This document shows, in pieces, positions 1 to 8,127 of a stretch of 37,190 bases of DNA. The notes beneath the pieces were generated by a model that had not been told where the DNA came from, did no database searches, and was given only the letters and a program-made list of their open reading frames with translations. Origin of the DNA: Bacillota bacterium. GTDB taxonomy: Bacteria > Bacillota > Thermosediminibacteria > Thermosediminibacterales > Thermosediminibacteraceae. Where the stretch lies: NCBI GenBank assembly GCA_003242255.1, contig QGUT01000005.1:1-37190 (forward strand), written 5' to 3'. The position numbers and the translations under genes were made by a program. The first letter of the stretch is position 1. Every line of letters begins with the position of its first letter.

Positions 1-657
1 ATGGCGGATGAAGATGTGGAATCGCAGATAAGAAAAATAAAAAAAGGTAAAAAGGTGGCAGCGATAGTCGGCACTGTAAATCCGGAAGATGAAGAAATTC
101 CTTTTATATCGATAGAAGAGATCCTAAATGGTTCGGCTTTCAATAAGATGAGGCAGATAATGGGTTTGACGAAAGGAGCCGGTGCCTTTGAGAATGCCAT
201 TTCTGAGGATTTTTCGTTCGCAGACCTTTTTAATGAAGATTTGATTGTGGTAGGTCGGGATTTTCACTTTAAAAATGATGTCATCGATTATCTGGGAGAA
301 CTGCTTATAAATAAAAATTACGTGAACGAAAAATTTCTATTAGATGTTTATAAAAGAGAAGTATTTAGCCCCACCATTTTAAGAAATAAGATAGCCATAC
401 CCCACGGAATGCCAGAAAATGTAATAAAATCAGCTATAGCTTTGGCGATATTGCCGAGGCCAGTTAAATGGGATCGGGAACAAGAGGCAGAAATTGTGTT
501 GATGTTGGCATTAAAAGAGGATTCGATAAAAGTTTTCAAAAGGCTCTATGCCCTGTTGCAGGACAAACAACTTGTTGGAAAAGTTAAGTCGCTGAAAGAT
601 CCCAACCTTATTAAAAAAGTATTTCTCGAATGGTTTTTAGGAGCCGATTGTTTGTAA
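1..657 (+). CDS. C-terminal part of a LevR-like PTS-controlled transcriptional regulator (5' end outside window)
   Basis: Only the last 218 or so residues are visible. The window begins inside the gene, so the ATG at position 1 is probably internal. Residues 18-40 contain AAIVGTVNPEDEEIPFIS, typical of the segment before the second PRD in LevR-type activators. Residues 75-215 form a fructose/mannitol-type EIIA domain, with phospho-acceptor H135 in the motif AIPHGMPE. Such regulators sense sugar flux through phosphorylation by PTS proteins. The gene ends 18 bases before a consensus sigma-54 promoter, which fits a sigma-54-dependent activator of the downstream galactitol-type operon. The AAA+ and DNA-binding domains would lie upstream and cannot be seen, so an MtlR/BglG-type regulator is possible but less likely. 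Confidence 0.75.
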   Translation: MADEDVESQIRKIKKGKKVAAIVGTVNPEDEEIPFISIEEILNGSAFNKMRQIMGLTKGAGAFENAISEDFSFADLFNEDLIVVGRDFHFKNDVIDYLGELLINKNYVNEKFLLDVYKREVFSPTILRNKIAIPHGMPENVIKSAIALAILPRPVKWDREQEAEIVLMLALKEDSIKVFKRLYALLQDKQLVGKVKSLKDPNLIKKVFLEWFLGADCL

Positions 658-675
658 AACAAATTCTGCATGGGG

Positions 676-690
676 TGGCACGGTTTTTGC
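676..690 (+). promoter_or_regulatory. Sigma-54 (-24/-12) promoter of the galactitol PTS operon
   Basis: TGGCAC at 676-681 and TTGC at 687-690 are separated by 5 bases. This matches the sigma-54 consensus TGGCAC-N5-TTGC with the invariant GG and GC at the normal distance. Transcription would start near 702, ahead of the AGAGGAG ribosome binding site at 714-720. A LevR-type regulator immediately upstream supports this reading. Confidence 0.82.
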
Positions 691-730
691 GAGCAATAAA
701 TCGTAGTTAGCAAAGAGGAGGTTCTGTATT

Positions 731-1201
731 GTGAAGGTATCGGAGCTAATTAATGAAGAATTGGTAGTTACCAACTTAGAAGTGGATAATCAAGAGAAGG
801 TTTTTAAAATATTGTTCGAAAAGCTGTTCAAGAATGGCTATGTTAAAGAATCTTTTTTACAGGGTATAGTAAATAGAGAAAAATCATTTCCTACAGGCCT
901 TTTATTGGGGGAAAATAACGTTGCTATACCGCACACCGACGCTGAACATGTATTGAAACCCTCAATAGCTGTAGCAACCTTGGCAAAACCGGTAATGTTT
1001 AAAAATATGGCAAATCCCGAAGAAGAAATACCTGTAAAAATTGTGTTTATGTTAGCTTTAAATTCTCCTCACAGCCAGGTTGAAATGTTACAGCAGTTGG
1101 TAAGTTTGTTTCAGAATGAAAATATATTAAAACAAATTTTAGACGCAAAAGGTGGTGATGAGGTAATAGAAGTAATAAAAAAATGTAACATTAATAACTA
1201 G
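731..1201 (+). CDS. PTS sugar transporter subunit IIA, fructose/galactitol type
   Basis: A 156-residue single-domain EIIA of the PTS_EIIA_2 family. The phospho-acceptor is H68 in VAIPHTD. It takes phosphate from HPr and passes it to the EIIB encoded 38 bases downstream. The GTG start at 731 is chosen because AGAGGAG lies about 10 bases upstream and the domain begins at once with KVSELINEE. It is the first gene of the operon behind the sigma-54 promoter. Its neighbours are a galactitol-type EIIB and EIIC, so the natural substrate is likely a hexitol. The exact sugar cannot be read from this subunit. A gatA name is plausible but not proven. Confidence 0.88.
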   Translation: MKVSELINEELVVTNLEVDNQEKVFKILFEKLFKNGYVKESFLQGIVNREKSFPTGLLLGENNVAIPHTDAEHVLKPSIAVATLAKPVMFKNMANPEEEIPVKIVFMLALNSPHSQVEMLQQLVSLFQNENILKQILDAKGGDEVIEVIKKCNINN

Positions 1202-1239
1202 AGGAAAGGAAATATTATAAGGAGGCGTTTGTAGAAAAA

Positions 1240-1521
1240 ATGAGTGGAAGAAAAGTTGTACTAGTGGCTTGCGGAACAGGTATTGCAACATCCACAGTAG
1301 TGGCTGAAAGGGTAAAGAAACTTCTCGAAGATAATGGTATTAAGGCTGATGTTATTCAATGCAAAATAGCCGAAGTTGCTTCAAAGGAAGCAGATTTGTT
1401 AGTTACAACTTCAATATTGCCGAGGACCTATTCTTTCCCTGTAGTAAATGCCATGGGGTATTTGACCGGGATTGGAACCGAGAAGATTGACAATGAAATA
1501 ATAAAACATTTAAAAGATTAG
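1240..1521 (+). CDS. gatB: PTS galactitol-type subunit IIB
   Basis: A 93-residue EIIB of the lactose/cellobiose-like fold found in galactitol systems. The phospho-cysteine is C11 in VACGTGIATSTVV, the signature of GatB-type domains. It carries phosphate from EIIA to the incoming sugar bound to EIIC. AAGGAGG lies 13 bases before the ATG; no better in-frame start is seen because a TAG occurs just upstream. The next gene, EIIC, begins 11 bases after its stop. Length is normal for a stand-alone GatB. Confidence 0.87.
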   Translation: MSGRKVVLVACGTGIATSTVVAERVKKLLEDNGIKADVIQCKIAEVASKEADLLVTTSILPRTYSFPVVNAMGYLTGIGTEKIDNEIIKHLKD

Positions 1522-1532
1522 GAGGGTAAAGA

Positions 1533-2882
1533 ATGGATCTGCTAAGCATTGTACAGTATATTTTAAACCTGGGCCCTAGTGTAATGCTTCCGCTGGCGCT
1601 GACAATAATCGGCCTATGCTTTGGAATGGGATTTAGCAAAGCATTCAGATCAGGTCTTACCATAGGTGTCGGTTTTGTAGGTATAAATCTTGTAATCGGC
1701 GTTCTCGTGAACAATCTGGGGCCGGCGGCCCAGGCAATGGTCGACAGATTTGGCCTGGAATTGCAGGTCATAGACGTAGGTTGGCCTGCAGCCTCCGCTA
1801 TCAGCTGGGCTTCTCCTGTAGCAGCACTCATCATTCCGTTGTCTTTGGTCGTTAACCTGATAATGCTGCTCACCAGGACCACCAAAACTATGGACATCGA
1901 TATTTGGAACTACTGGCATTTTGCAGCGACAGCGGCTTTCGTGTATGTAGTAACAGGCGGAAATGTGTGGCTTGCCATTCTCGCCGCTGTAATTAGGGAA
2001 GTTTTAGTTTTGAAGATAGCCGACTGGACTGCTCCGATGGTTCAAAACTTCTTTGGATTAGAAGGCATCTCCTTGCCGACTGGTTCTACGATAGCTTATG
2101 CTGTGCTCGGTATTCCTATAGGAAAAGTTATTGGGAAAATCCCTGGATTAAAAGACATAAAAGCTGACCCGGAGACCATCCAGAGGAGATTCGGCCTGTT
2201 CGGCGAGCCCATGATGATTGGACTAATTCTGGGATTAATATTGGGCATTTTAGCAGGCTATGATTTTGCCGGAATAACTCAGATCGGTATATCGATGGCA
2301 GCGGTCATGCTCCTCATGCCGAGAATGGTGAGGATCCTGATGGAAGGCCTTATACCGTTCTCCGAATCGGTGAGGGAATTCCTGCAGAAGAGATTTAAGA
2401 ATGCCGAGAACATTTACATCGGCTTGGACGCTGCAGTTGTAACTGGTCATCCTTCGGTAATAGCTACAGCTTTAATATTAATTCCTATCACCATATTCTT
2501 AGCCGTAGTTCTGCCCGGGAACAAAGTGTTGCCTTTTGGTGACCTTGCCACGATAGTATTCTATATGGCATTTATAGTCGGTTCCACTAACGGCAATATC
2601 GTTCACTCCGTCATTACCGGTGTTTTCGTAATAGCTATCGCACTTTATATATCTACCGACCTGGCACCCCTGCACACGATGATGGCTCAGCAGGCAAAAT
2701 TTGCGATTCCCGAAGGAACTTCTATGATATCCAGCTTGGACGAAGGCGGAAACTTCTTGAACTGGGCTATTATAAAGTTGTTCCAGTCGAGCTGGGGCTG
2801 GCTGATATTTTTGGGATCTCTTGCTGTCGTCGGATTGGTTTATTACGTCTCTGTCAAGGACAAAAGTGTAGCGAAAAACTAG
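1533..2882 (+). CDS. gatC: PTS galactitol-type subunit IIC (membrane permease)
   Basis: A 449-residue, strongly hydrophobic protein with about ten or more predicted membrane segments, matching the length and layout of GatC-type EIIC proteins. Landmarks are LNLGPSVMLPLALTIIGL near the N-terminus, VNNLGPAAQAM, and the cytosolic loop DPETIQRRFGLFGEPMMIGL near residue 215. It forms the translocation channel and presents the sugar to EIIB. The start has AGGAGGGT placed ideally. The order EIIA-EIIB-EIIC followed by a galactitol-1-phosphate dehydrogenase makes galactitol or a close hexitol the best guess. A strong hairpin follows the stop codon. Confidence 0.88.
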   Translation: MDLLSIVQYILNLGPSVMLPLALTIIGLCFGMGFSKAFRSGLTIGVGFVGINLVIGVLVNNLGPAAQAMVDRFGLELQVIDVGWPAASAISWASPVAALIIPLSLVVNLIMLLTRTTKTMDIDIWNYWHFAATAAFVYVVTGGNVWLAILAAVIREVLVLKIADWTAPMVQNFFGLEGISLPTGSTIAYAVLGIPIGKVIGKIPGLKDIKADPETIQRRFGLFGEPMMIGLILGLILGILAGYDFAGITQIGISMAAVMLLMPRMVRILMEGLIPFSESVREFLQKRFKNAENIYIGLDAAVVTGHPSVIATALILIPITIFLAVVLPGNKVLPFGDLATIVFYMAFIVGSTNGNIVHSVITGVFVIAIALYISTDLAPLHTMMAQQAKFAIPEGTSMISSLDEGGNFLNWAIIKLFQSSWGWLIFLGSLAVVGLVYYVSVKDKSVAKN

Positions 2883-2912
2883 GGCCCATATTGATGAGAA
2901 AAAATTTTACCG

Positions 2913-2941
2913 GGTACCTCCTGAGTTGTTCAGGAGGTACC
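2913..2941 (+). terminator. Strong stem-loop between gatC and gatD (no U-tract)
   Basis: GGTACCTCCTGA at 2913-2924 pairs perfectly with TCAGGAGGTACC at 2930-2941 around a 5-base loop. No run of T follows, so it is not a typical intrinsic terminator. It may instead be an mRNA-processing or 3'-end protecting element that sets different levels of transporter and enzyme messages. Confidence 0.6.
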
Positions 2942-3015
2942 TGTATTAATTAGGCTTAAAGTTAAGCAGCATATTGTATAAGGATAAAATTTTAATGAAG
3001 GGAGTATAAGGTCTG

Positions 3016-4053
3016 ATGAAAGCTGGCGTATTATTTGGAGTAAATGACATAAGGTATGTCGACTTTCCTGATCCCGTATGCGGCGAAGACGACGTAATTG
3101 TCAACGTTAAAGCCTGCGGCGTTTGCGGTTCGGATCCACCTAGGATATTGAGAAATTGGAAGTACCCTTTACCCGCCATCCCGGGCCATGAATTTTCGGG
3201 AGTCATTGTGGAAAAGGGAAGGAAAGTGGAAAATGTAGAAGTTGGAGATAGGGTGGTAGTAATTCCCTTTATTCCGTGCAGAAAATGCGACAATTGTTTA
3301 AGAGGGAATTTTTCATTGTGCGATCACTATGACATGTTGGGAGCCAACCTTTACGGCGGCTTTGCCGAATACGTAAGAGTGCCTTCCACTAATGTTTTGA
3401 ATATAGGCGACCTGGATTTTGAAAGTGCTGCCATGATAGAGCCGCTGGCGGTGGCGCTGCATGGAGTGTACGGTATTAGACCCGCTATTGGCGATACGGT
3501 CGCTATTATGGGAAGCGGTACGTTGGGACAACTAGTAATCCAGTGGTTGAAAATTTGCGGAGTCAAGGACATTATAGCCGTAGATATTTCCGAGAAAAAG
3601 CTGTCCGAGGCCAAAATCTTAGGTGCAACGATTTGCATCAACGCAAAAGAAAAAAATCCGGTAGAAGAAATTTTAAAATTGACGTCCAATAAAGGCGTAG
3701 ATATTGCCTTTGAATGTGCAGGATCGACCATAACTCAAGAACAATGTCTATTGGTCACCAGGAAAAAAGGTAAAATAGCTTATCTGGGCATTGCCTATTC
3801 GGATATTCACCTGTCTGAAAAAGCTTTTGAGAGCATCTTTAGAAAGGAACTGACCCTTAAAGGCTTTTGGAATTCTTATACGGCACCGTTTCCAGGGGAA
3901 GAGTGGTATAGCAGCATAGCCTATCTGAAAAATAAGTCCATAAATATCGAATCGATGATTTCCCATCGATTTGAGTTGAGCAGGATAAAAGAAGCATTCG
4001 ACATGATAGGGGGCAAAAAGGAAGAATACAATAAAATAATGATTATTCCTTAG
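3016..4053 (+). CDS. gatD: Galactitol-1-phosphate 5-dehydrogenase-like zinc dehydrogenase
   Basis: A 345-residue medium-chain zinc dehydrogenase. Catalytic zinc ligands are C37 (CGVCGSD), the His of GHEFSG and the downstream Glu region. A structural zinc site is formed by the Cys group in PCRKCDNCLRGNFSLC. The NAD-binding loop is MGSGTLGQ. The C-terminal stretch FRKELTLKGFWNSY and PFPGEEW closely resembles GatD, as I remember E. coli GatD. It would oxidise galactitol 1-phosphate delivered by the PTS to tagatose 6-phosphate. Start ATG has GAAGGGAG upstream. It lies 133 bases after gatC behind a strong hairpin. Closely related polyol dehydrogenases remain possible. Confidence 0.78.
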   Translation: MKAGVLFGVNDIRYVDFPDPVCGEDDVIVNVKACGVCGSDPPRILRNWKYPLPAIPGHEFSGVIVEKGRKVENVEVGDRVVVIPFIPCRKCDNCLRGNFSLCDHYDMLGANLYGGFAEYVRVPSTNVLNIGDLDFESAAMIEPLAVALHGVYGIRPAIGDTVAIMGSGTLGQLVIQWLKICGVKDIIAVDISEKKLSEAKILGATICINAKEKNPVEEILKLTSNKGVDIAFECAGSTITQEQCLLVTRKKGKIAYLGIAYSDIHLSEKAFESIFRKELTLKGFWNSYTAPFPGEEWYSSIAYLKNKSINIESMISHRFELSRIKEAFDMIGGKKEEYNKIMIIP

Positions 4054-4070
4054 TCGTGGAGGTAAGATTG

Positions 4071-5102
4071 ATGAAAGCTCTTTTGAAAAAAGAAAGCGGA
4101 TACGGAAATATGGAACTGGTAGAAATCGAGGAACCAACGATCAACGATGACCAGGTAAAAATAAAAGTGGCTTATTCAGGCATATGTGGATCGGATATTC
4201 ATTCCTACAAAGGAGAATATAAGAATATTAGGCCGCCGGTAGTGCTGGGGCATGAATTTTCAGGGGTAGTCGTGGAAGTCGGGAAAAATGTAACAGGGAT
4301 TAAAGTAGGCGACAAGGTGACGAGCGAGACTACCTATTATATCTGCGGGACTTGCGACTATTGCAGAAGCCAGGATTACAATTTGTGCCCGAACAGAAAA
4401 GGCTTAGGTACCCAGGTTAACGGGAGTTTTGCCGAATATGTGGTGGCAAGGAAGGAAAGCGTTCACGTTTTGCCGGATAACGTGGACCTGCTTTCGGCCT
4501 CTCTCACTGAACCGCTAGCTTGTGCAGCCCATGCGGTTTTAGAAAAGACTAACGTTGAACTCGGCGATGTGGTTTTGATATTCGGTCCAGGGCCCATCGG
4601 CCTTTTGACCGCTCAGATTGTAAAAGCCAGGGGCGGATATGTGATCCTTGCCGGCCTTACAAAGGATGAAGAGAGGTTGAAAGTTGCTCAAGAACTTGGG
4701 ATAGACAGGACTGTAAATATTGAAAAAGAAAATTTAGAAGAAGTGGTAAAAAGCATTACGAACGGATACGGTGTTGACAAGGTCTTTGAGTGTTCAGGAG
4801 CAGTCAAGGCATTAAATTCCGGAATATCCTTAATCAGGAAAAAAGGGACGATAGTCCAGGTCGGCATTTTTGCCAAGTCATTTAATGAAGTAGACCTTGA
4901 AAAAATTATACAAAAAGAAATCTGCTATATCGGTTGCAGAAGTCAGAAGCCCAGTTCGTGGAAACTGGCCTTGTATTTGCTGCAGACCGGAAAAGTAAAT
5001 ACTAAAGCCATTATCAGCGATATCTTTGAATTGAAGGACTGGGCTAAAGGCTTTGAAAAGGTTATGAATGGAGAAGGCTTGAAAGTTGTTCTGAAATCCT
5101 GA
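4071..5102 (+). CDS. Zinc-dependent medium-chain dehydrogenase, sorbitol/threonine dehydrogenase-like
   Basis: A 343-residue MDR enzyme, a second paralogous family member 17 bases after gatD. Visible motifs are SGICGSDIHSY (catalytic Cys), GHEFSGVV (zinc His), a structural-zinc Cys group in YYICGTCDYC and NLCPN, and the nucleotide loop GPGPIG. The ATG at 4071 is chosen over an in-frame GTG at 4056 because GGAGGT (4058-4063) would overlap the GTG start and is spaced correctly for the ATG. Likely an NAD(P)-dependent polyol or sugar-phosphate dehydrogenase of the same catabolic operon. The substrate cannot be read from the sequence. Confidence 0.8.
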   Translation: MKALLKKESGYGNMELVEIEEPTINDDQVKIKVAYSGICGSDIHSYKGEYKNIRPPVVLGHEFSGVVVEVGKNVTGIKVGDKVTSETTYYICGTCDYCRSQDYNLCPNRKGLGTQVNGSFAEYVVARKESVHVLPDNVDLLSASLTEPLACAAHAVLEKTNVELGDVVLIFGPGPIGLLTAQIVKARGGYVILAGLTKDEERLKVAQELGIDRTVNIEKENLEEVVKSITNGYGVDKVFECSGAVKALNSGISLIRKKGTIVQVGIFAKSFNEVDLEKIIQKEICYIGCRSQKPSSWKLALYLLQTGKVNTKAIISDIFELKDWAKGFEKVMNGEGLKVVLKS

Positions 5103-5109
5103 GCAAGTA

Positions 5110-5139
5110 TTGACGTGCCATCTTAAGGTAAAATATAAT
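5110..5139 (+). promoter_or_regulatory. Possible sigma-A promoter before the transaldolase gene
   Basis: TTGACG at 5110-5115 and TATAAT at 5134-5139 are separated by 18 bases. It lies just after the stop of the second dehydrogenase and could give the transaldolase gene expression independent of the sigma-54 promoter. Confidence 0.55.
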
Positions 5140-5178
5140 AATGCCGTAAAATAATGTCTTGACGGAGGTATTAAAAAA

Positions 5179-5826
5179 ATGAAACTGTTCCTGGACACGG
5201 CTAACGTCAACGAAATACGCGAAGCCGCATCGCTGGGGGTTATTTCGGGCGTTACCACAAATCCCACACTGATAGCAAAAGAGGGAAGGGATTTTAAAGA
5301 GACTATTTTGGAGATAACAAAAATAGTAGACGGGCCGATTAGCGCTGAAGTAGTAAGCCTGGATGCCGACGGCATGGTTAAAGAAGCCATGGAAATCGCT
5401 GCGTGGCATCCGAATATAGTCATAAAAATCCCCATGACCTGGGAAGGCTTAAAAGCGGTAAAGGAATTGAGCAAAAGTGGCGTGAAAACCAACGTTACCC
5501 TCATCTTTTCGCCGAGTCAGGCTCTTCTGGCGTCCCAAGCGGGCGCGACTTACGTGAGTCCCTTTGTCGGAAGGTTTACCGATATAAGTCAGGACGGCAT
5601 TGCTCTGGTTTCGGACATAGTTGATATCTTTACTCTGCACGATATAAAGACAAAAGTTATAGCCGCGAGCATAAGGACTCCGATGGACGTGGTCAACGCT
5701 GCAAAAGCAGGAGCTGATATAGCTACTGTGCCCTACAAAGTCCTCGAACAAATGGTAAAACACCCGCTGACCGATATAGGTATAACGCGCTTTCTCGAAG
5801 ACTGGAAAAAGGTTCCGAAGAAATAA
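5179..5826 (+). CDS. Transaldolase of the small FSA/TalC family
   Basis: A 215-residue single-domain TIM barrel of the transaldolase / fructose-6-phosphate aldolase family. The Schiff-base lysine is K83 in IVIKIPMTWEG, and TTNPTL at residues 26-31 is the family signature. Residue F129 in YVSPFVGRF is informative: transaldolases have Phe here whereas true fructose-6-phosphate aldolases have Tyr (the E. coli TalB F178Y change is known to create aldolase activity). I therefore favour transaldolase over FSA. GGAGG precedes the ATG. Its place after the dehydrogenases suggests it moves carbon from the imported sugar into the pentose phosphate pool, or it may simply be housekeeping. Confidence 0.85.
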   Translation: MKLFLDTANVNEIREAASLGVISGVTTNPTLIAKEGRDFKETILEITKIVDGPISAEVVSLDADGMVKEAMEIAAWHPNIVIKIPMTWEGLKAVKELSKSGVKTNVTLIFSPSQALLASQAGATYVSPFVGRFTDISQDGIALVSDIVDIFTLHDIKTKVIAASIRTPMDVVNAAKAGADIATVPYKVLEQMVKHPLTDIGITRFLEDWKKVPKK

Positions 5827-5833
5827 ACGTGTG

Positions 5834-5875
5834 GAAAGCCCGTGCTCTTCGCGAATGCGGGCTTTTCTCATTTTT
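5834..5875 (+). terminator. Rho-independent terminator after the transaldolase gene
   Basis: AAAGCCCG pairs with CGGGCTTT around a GC-rich middle, followed by TCTCATTTTT. It ends the galactitol-type operon. Confidence 0.75.
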
Positions 5876-5991
5876 ACCCCGAGGTTGGCGCGCGAATTGC
5901 TATAAAAATAAGTAGCATGCACTGTAAAGTTACTGATGTTGCGAGGTGGTATTAACTGTTTCTGCCAGAATTAATGTGGGGGGGGACCTGC

Positions 5992-6020
5992 TTGATATTT
6001 TTCAATTTTCGAGGTATAGT
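5992..6020 (+). promoter_or_regulatory. Sigma-A promoter for the zinc-ribbon gene and ptsI
   Basis: TTGATA at 5992-5997 and TATAGT at 6015-6020 with a 17-base spacer, 43 bases before the ATG at 6063. The 5827-6062 gap otherwise holds only the terminator and a run of eight G at 5978-5985. Confidence 0.6.
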
Positions 6021-6062
6021 TAAAAAAAAGCCCATTTTTAAACTAAAAGAAAGGTGTTGGCC

Positions 6063-6377
6063 ATGACCTCCAAAATGAAGGCTGAACTTTTCTGCCTTCA
6101 TTGCAATAAGGATACTCCCCATGTAGTGACTTACGTAGGGAAGATCTTAAAAAGCGTGAAATGCGAAGAATGCGGCAGCGAAATAGAGATAAATCGCGAA
6201 AAACTGCTGGAAAATTATGCTGCAGATTTTATTGAAAGGATCATCACCAAGCCTTATCGAATGACTAAAGAATTGGAACAGGACATAACTAAATTTCTGC
6301 TCTCTCTGCCGATCAGGATTATCACGAAACCTTACAGGATTGTAAAAGAAGTAGAGGACATATTTAAAAAGGATTGA
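6063..6377 (+). CDS. Small zinc-ribbon protein of unknown function
   Basis: A 104-residue protein. Two Cys pairs (CLHC near residue 11 and CEEC near residue 36) form a probable zinc ribbon. The C-terminal half holds two copies of the motif RIITKPYR, each followed by a charged helix (TKELE and VKEVE). I do not recognise a function. The ATG at 6063 is preferred over GTG 6054 because AAAGGTG at 6050-6056 overlaps the GTG. It lies 12 bases upstream of ptsI and shares its promoter, so a regulatory link to the PTS is possible, but this is guilt by association only. Confidence 0.7.
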   Translation: MTSKMKAELFCLHCNKDTPHVVTYVGKILKSVKCEECGSEIEINREKLLENYAADFIERIITKPYRMTKELEQDITKFLLSLPIRIITKPYRIVKEVEDIFKKD

Positions 6378-6389
6378 TGGAGGGATAAA

Positions 6390-8114
6390 ATGTATCAAGG
6401 AATAGCGGCTTCACCGGGCATCGAGATCGGGAAAGCTTTTGTGTTGAAAGAAGTTGAAATTGAAATAAATACGGCTAATATTTCCGAAGAAAAAATCGAT
6501 AGAGAAATAAAATGCTTGGAAGAAGGCATTGCGAAATCCAGGGAGCAGTTGGCAAAAATCAGGGAGAAGGCCGAACTCGAATTGGGAAAGGACAAAGCAA
6601 AGATTTTCGATGCTCACATGATGGTTTTAGATGATCCGATGTTTATAGATGAAATAAAGGACAAGATAAGGAGCGAGCGCATAACTGCGGAAAACGCCAT
6701 TAATCAGGTGGCGAAGAAATACATTGAAATGTTTAATAACATGGAAGATGAGTATCTGAAGGAAAGGGCCGCCGATATAAAAGATGTGAGCGTAAGACTT
6801 ATAAAGAATGTACTCGGCATTCCGATTCATTCGCTGGCAGATTTGGATGAAGAAGTCATAGTCATTGCGAAGGACTTAACCCCATCGGATACCGCTCAGA
6901 TGGATAAAACGAAAGTTAAGGCCTTTGCCACGGACATGGGCGGCAGGACTTCGCACACGGCAATAATGGCGCGTTCCTTAGAAATTCCGGCAGTCGTAGG
7001 CTTGGGTAGCATTTCCAGATGCGTATCGGAAGGGGATACCGTCATAGTCGATGGAAATAAGGGCGTAGTTTTGGTGAACCCCAGCGAAGACATTTTGAAG
7101 CAATACGGCGAATTGAAGCTGGAATACCAGCGTTTTAAGGAAGAAATGAAAAAATTAAAGGACCTCCCTGCCGAGACAAAGGACGGCGAGAGGCGCGTGG
7201 AAGTAGCTGCTAACATCGGAACGCCGAAAGATGTCAAAGGAGCCCTTGATCGCGGCGCCGAAGGAATAGGTCTTTACCGCACCGAATTTCTTTACATGGA
7301 CAGGGAGAACCTCCCGGATGAAGAAGAGCAGTTCAGGGCTTACAAAGAAGTGGCGGAAGCCATGTATCCGAGGCCTGTGATAATAAGAACCTTGGATATC
7401 GGCGGGGATAAAAAGCTGCCTTTCCTCGAAATGCCCAAAGAGCTAAATCCTTTCCTAGGCTGGCGGGCTATCAGAATGTGCCTTGACAATCCCGAGCTCT
7501 TTAAGGTGCAACTGCGGGCCATTTTGAGGGCCAGCCATTACGGAAAGATCCGAATTATGTACCCGATGATTTCGAGCGTGTCTGAAATAAGAAGAGCGAA
7601 CGCGATTTTAAACGAAGCAAAAGAGGAACTGAGGCGAGAAAGCAAACCTTTTGACGAGAACTTGGAAGTAGGTATAATGGTTGAAATTCCATCGGCTGCT
7701 GTTGCTGCCGATATACTGGCAAAGGAAGTGGACTTTTTCAGCATAGGCACCAACGATCTGATCCAGTATACACTGGCGGTTGACAGGATGAATGAGAAAA
7801 TTGCGAGGTTGTATGAGCCCTTCCATCCCGCAGTGCTGCGATTGATTAAAAACGTGATCGACGCCTCCCACAGAGCAGGAAAATGGACAGGCATGTGCGG
7901 AGAAATGGCGGGCGATCCGTTAGCTGCCCCCATACTTCTGGGAATGGGACTGGATGAATTTTCCATGAGCGCTGCTTCAATTCCTCAGGTAAAGAAAGTG
8001 ATCAGATCCCTGACCTATGAACAGGCTAAGGAAATTGCGAATAGAGCTCTGGAAATGGAGAATCCCGAGGAAATAAGGGAAATGGTGGGTAAAATTATAT
8101 CCGAAATTAAATAA
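6390..8114 (+). CDS. ptsI: PTS enzyme I (phosphoenolpyruvate-protein phosphotransferase)
   Basis: A 574-residue cytosolic enzyme of normal length. The N-terminal swivelling domain holds phospho-acceptor H189 in GGRTSHTAIMAR. The C-terminal PEP-binding barrel shows GIGLYRTEFLYM, DIGGDKKLPF, FFSIGTNDLIQYT and the active-site Cys in GMCGEMAGDP. It transfers phosphate from PEP to HPr and thereby feeds all PTS transporters, including the galactitol-type system upstream. GGAGGG stands six bases before the ATG. No HPr gene is next to it in this window, so ptsH must be elsewhere. Confidence 0.97.
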   Translation: MYQGIAASPGIEIGKAFVLKEVEIEINTANISEEKIDREIKCLEEGIAKSREQLAKIREKAELELGKDKAKIFDAHMMVLDDPMFIDEIKDKIRSERITAENAINQVAKKYIEMFNNMEDEYLKERAADIKDVSVRLIKNVLGIPIHSLADLDEEVIVIAKDLTPSDTAQMDKTKVKAFATDMGGRTSHTAIMARSLEIPAVVGLGSISRCVSEGDTVIVDGNKGVVLVNPSEDILKQYGELKLEYQRFKEEMKKLKDLPAETKDGERRVEVAANIGTPKDVKGALDRGAEGIGLYRTEFLYMDRENLPDEEEQFRAYKEVAEAMYPRPVIIRTLDIGGDKKLPFLEMPKELNPFLGWRAIRMCLDNPELFKVQLRAILRASHYGKIRIMYPMISSVSEIRRANAILNEAKEELRRESKPFDENLEVGIMVEIPSAAVAADILAKEVDFFSIGTNDLIQYTLAVDRMNEKIARLYEPFHPAVLRLIKNVIDASHRAGKWTGMCGEMAGDPLAAPILLGMGLDEFSMSAASIPQVKKVIRSLTYEQAKEIANRALEMENPEEIREMVGKIISEIK

Positions 8115-8127
8115 ATCAAAAAAAAAG

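Noticed and set aside
1403..1897. Long minus-strand frame inside gatC
   Set aside because: It is a shadow of the EIIB/EIIC genes, with no family motifs. All other minus-strand frames were rejected on the same ground.
5179..5826. Fructose-6-phosphate aldolase (FSA) assignment
   Set aside because: F129 in the SPFVGR motif is the transaldolase residue; FSA has Tyr here.
5974..6065. 30-residue frame across the run of eight G
   Set aside because: No ribosome binding site and it overlaps the promoter and the start of the zinc-ribbon gene. The G-run may be length-variable, but nothing depends on it.
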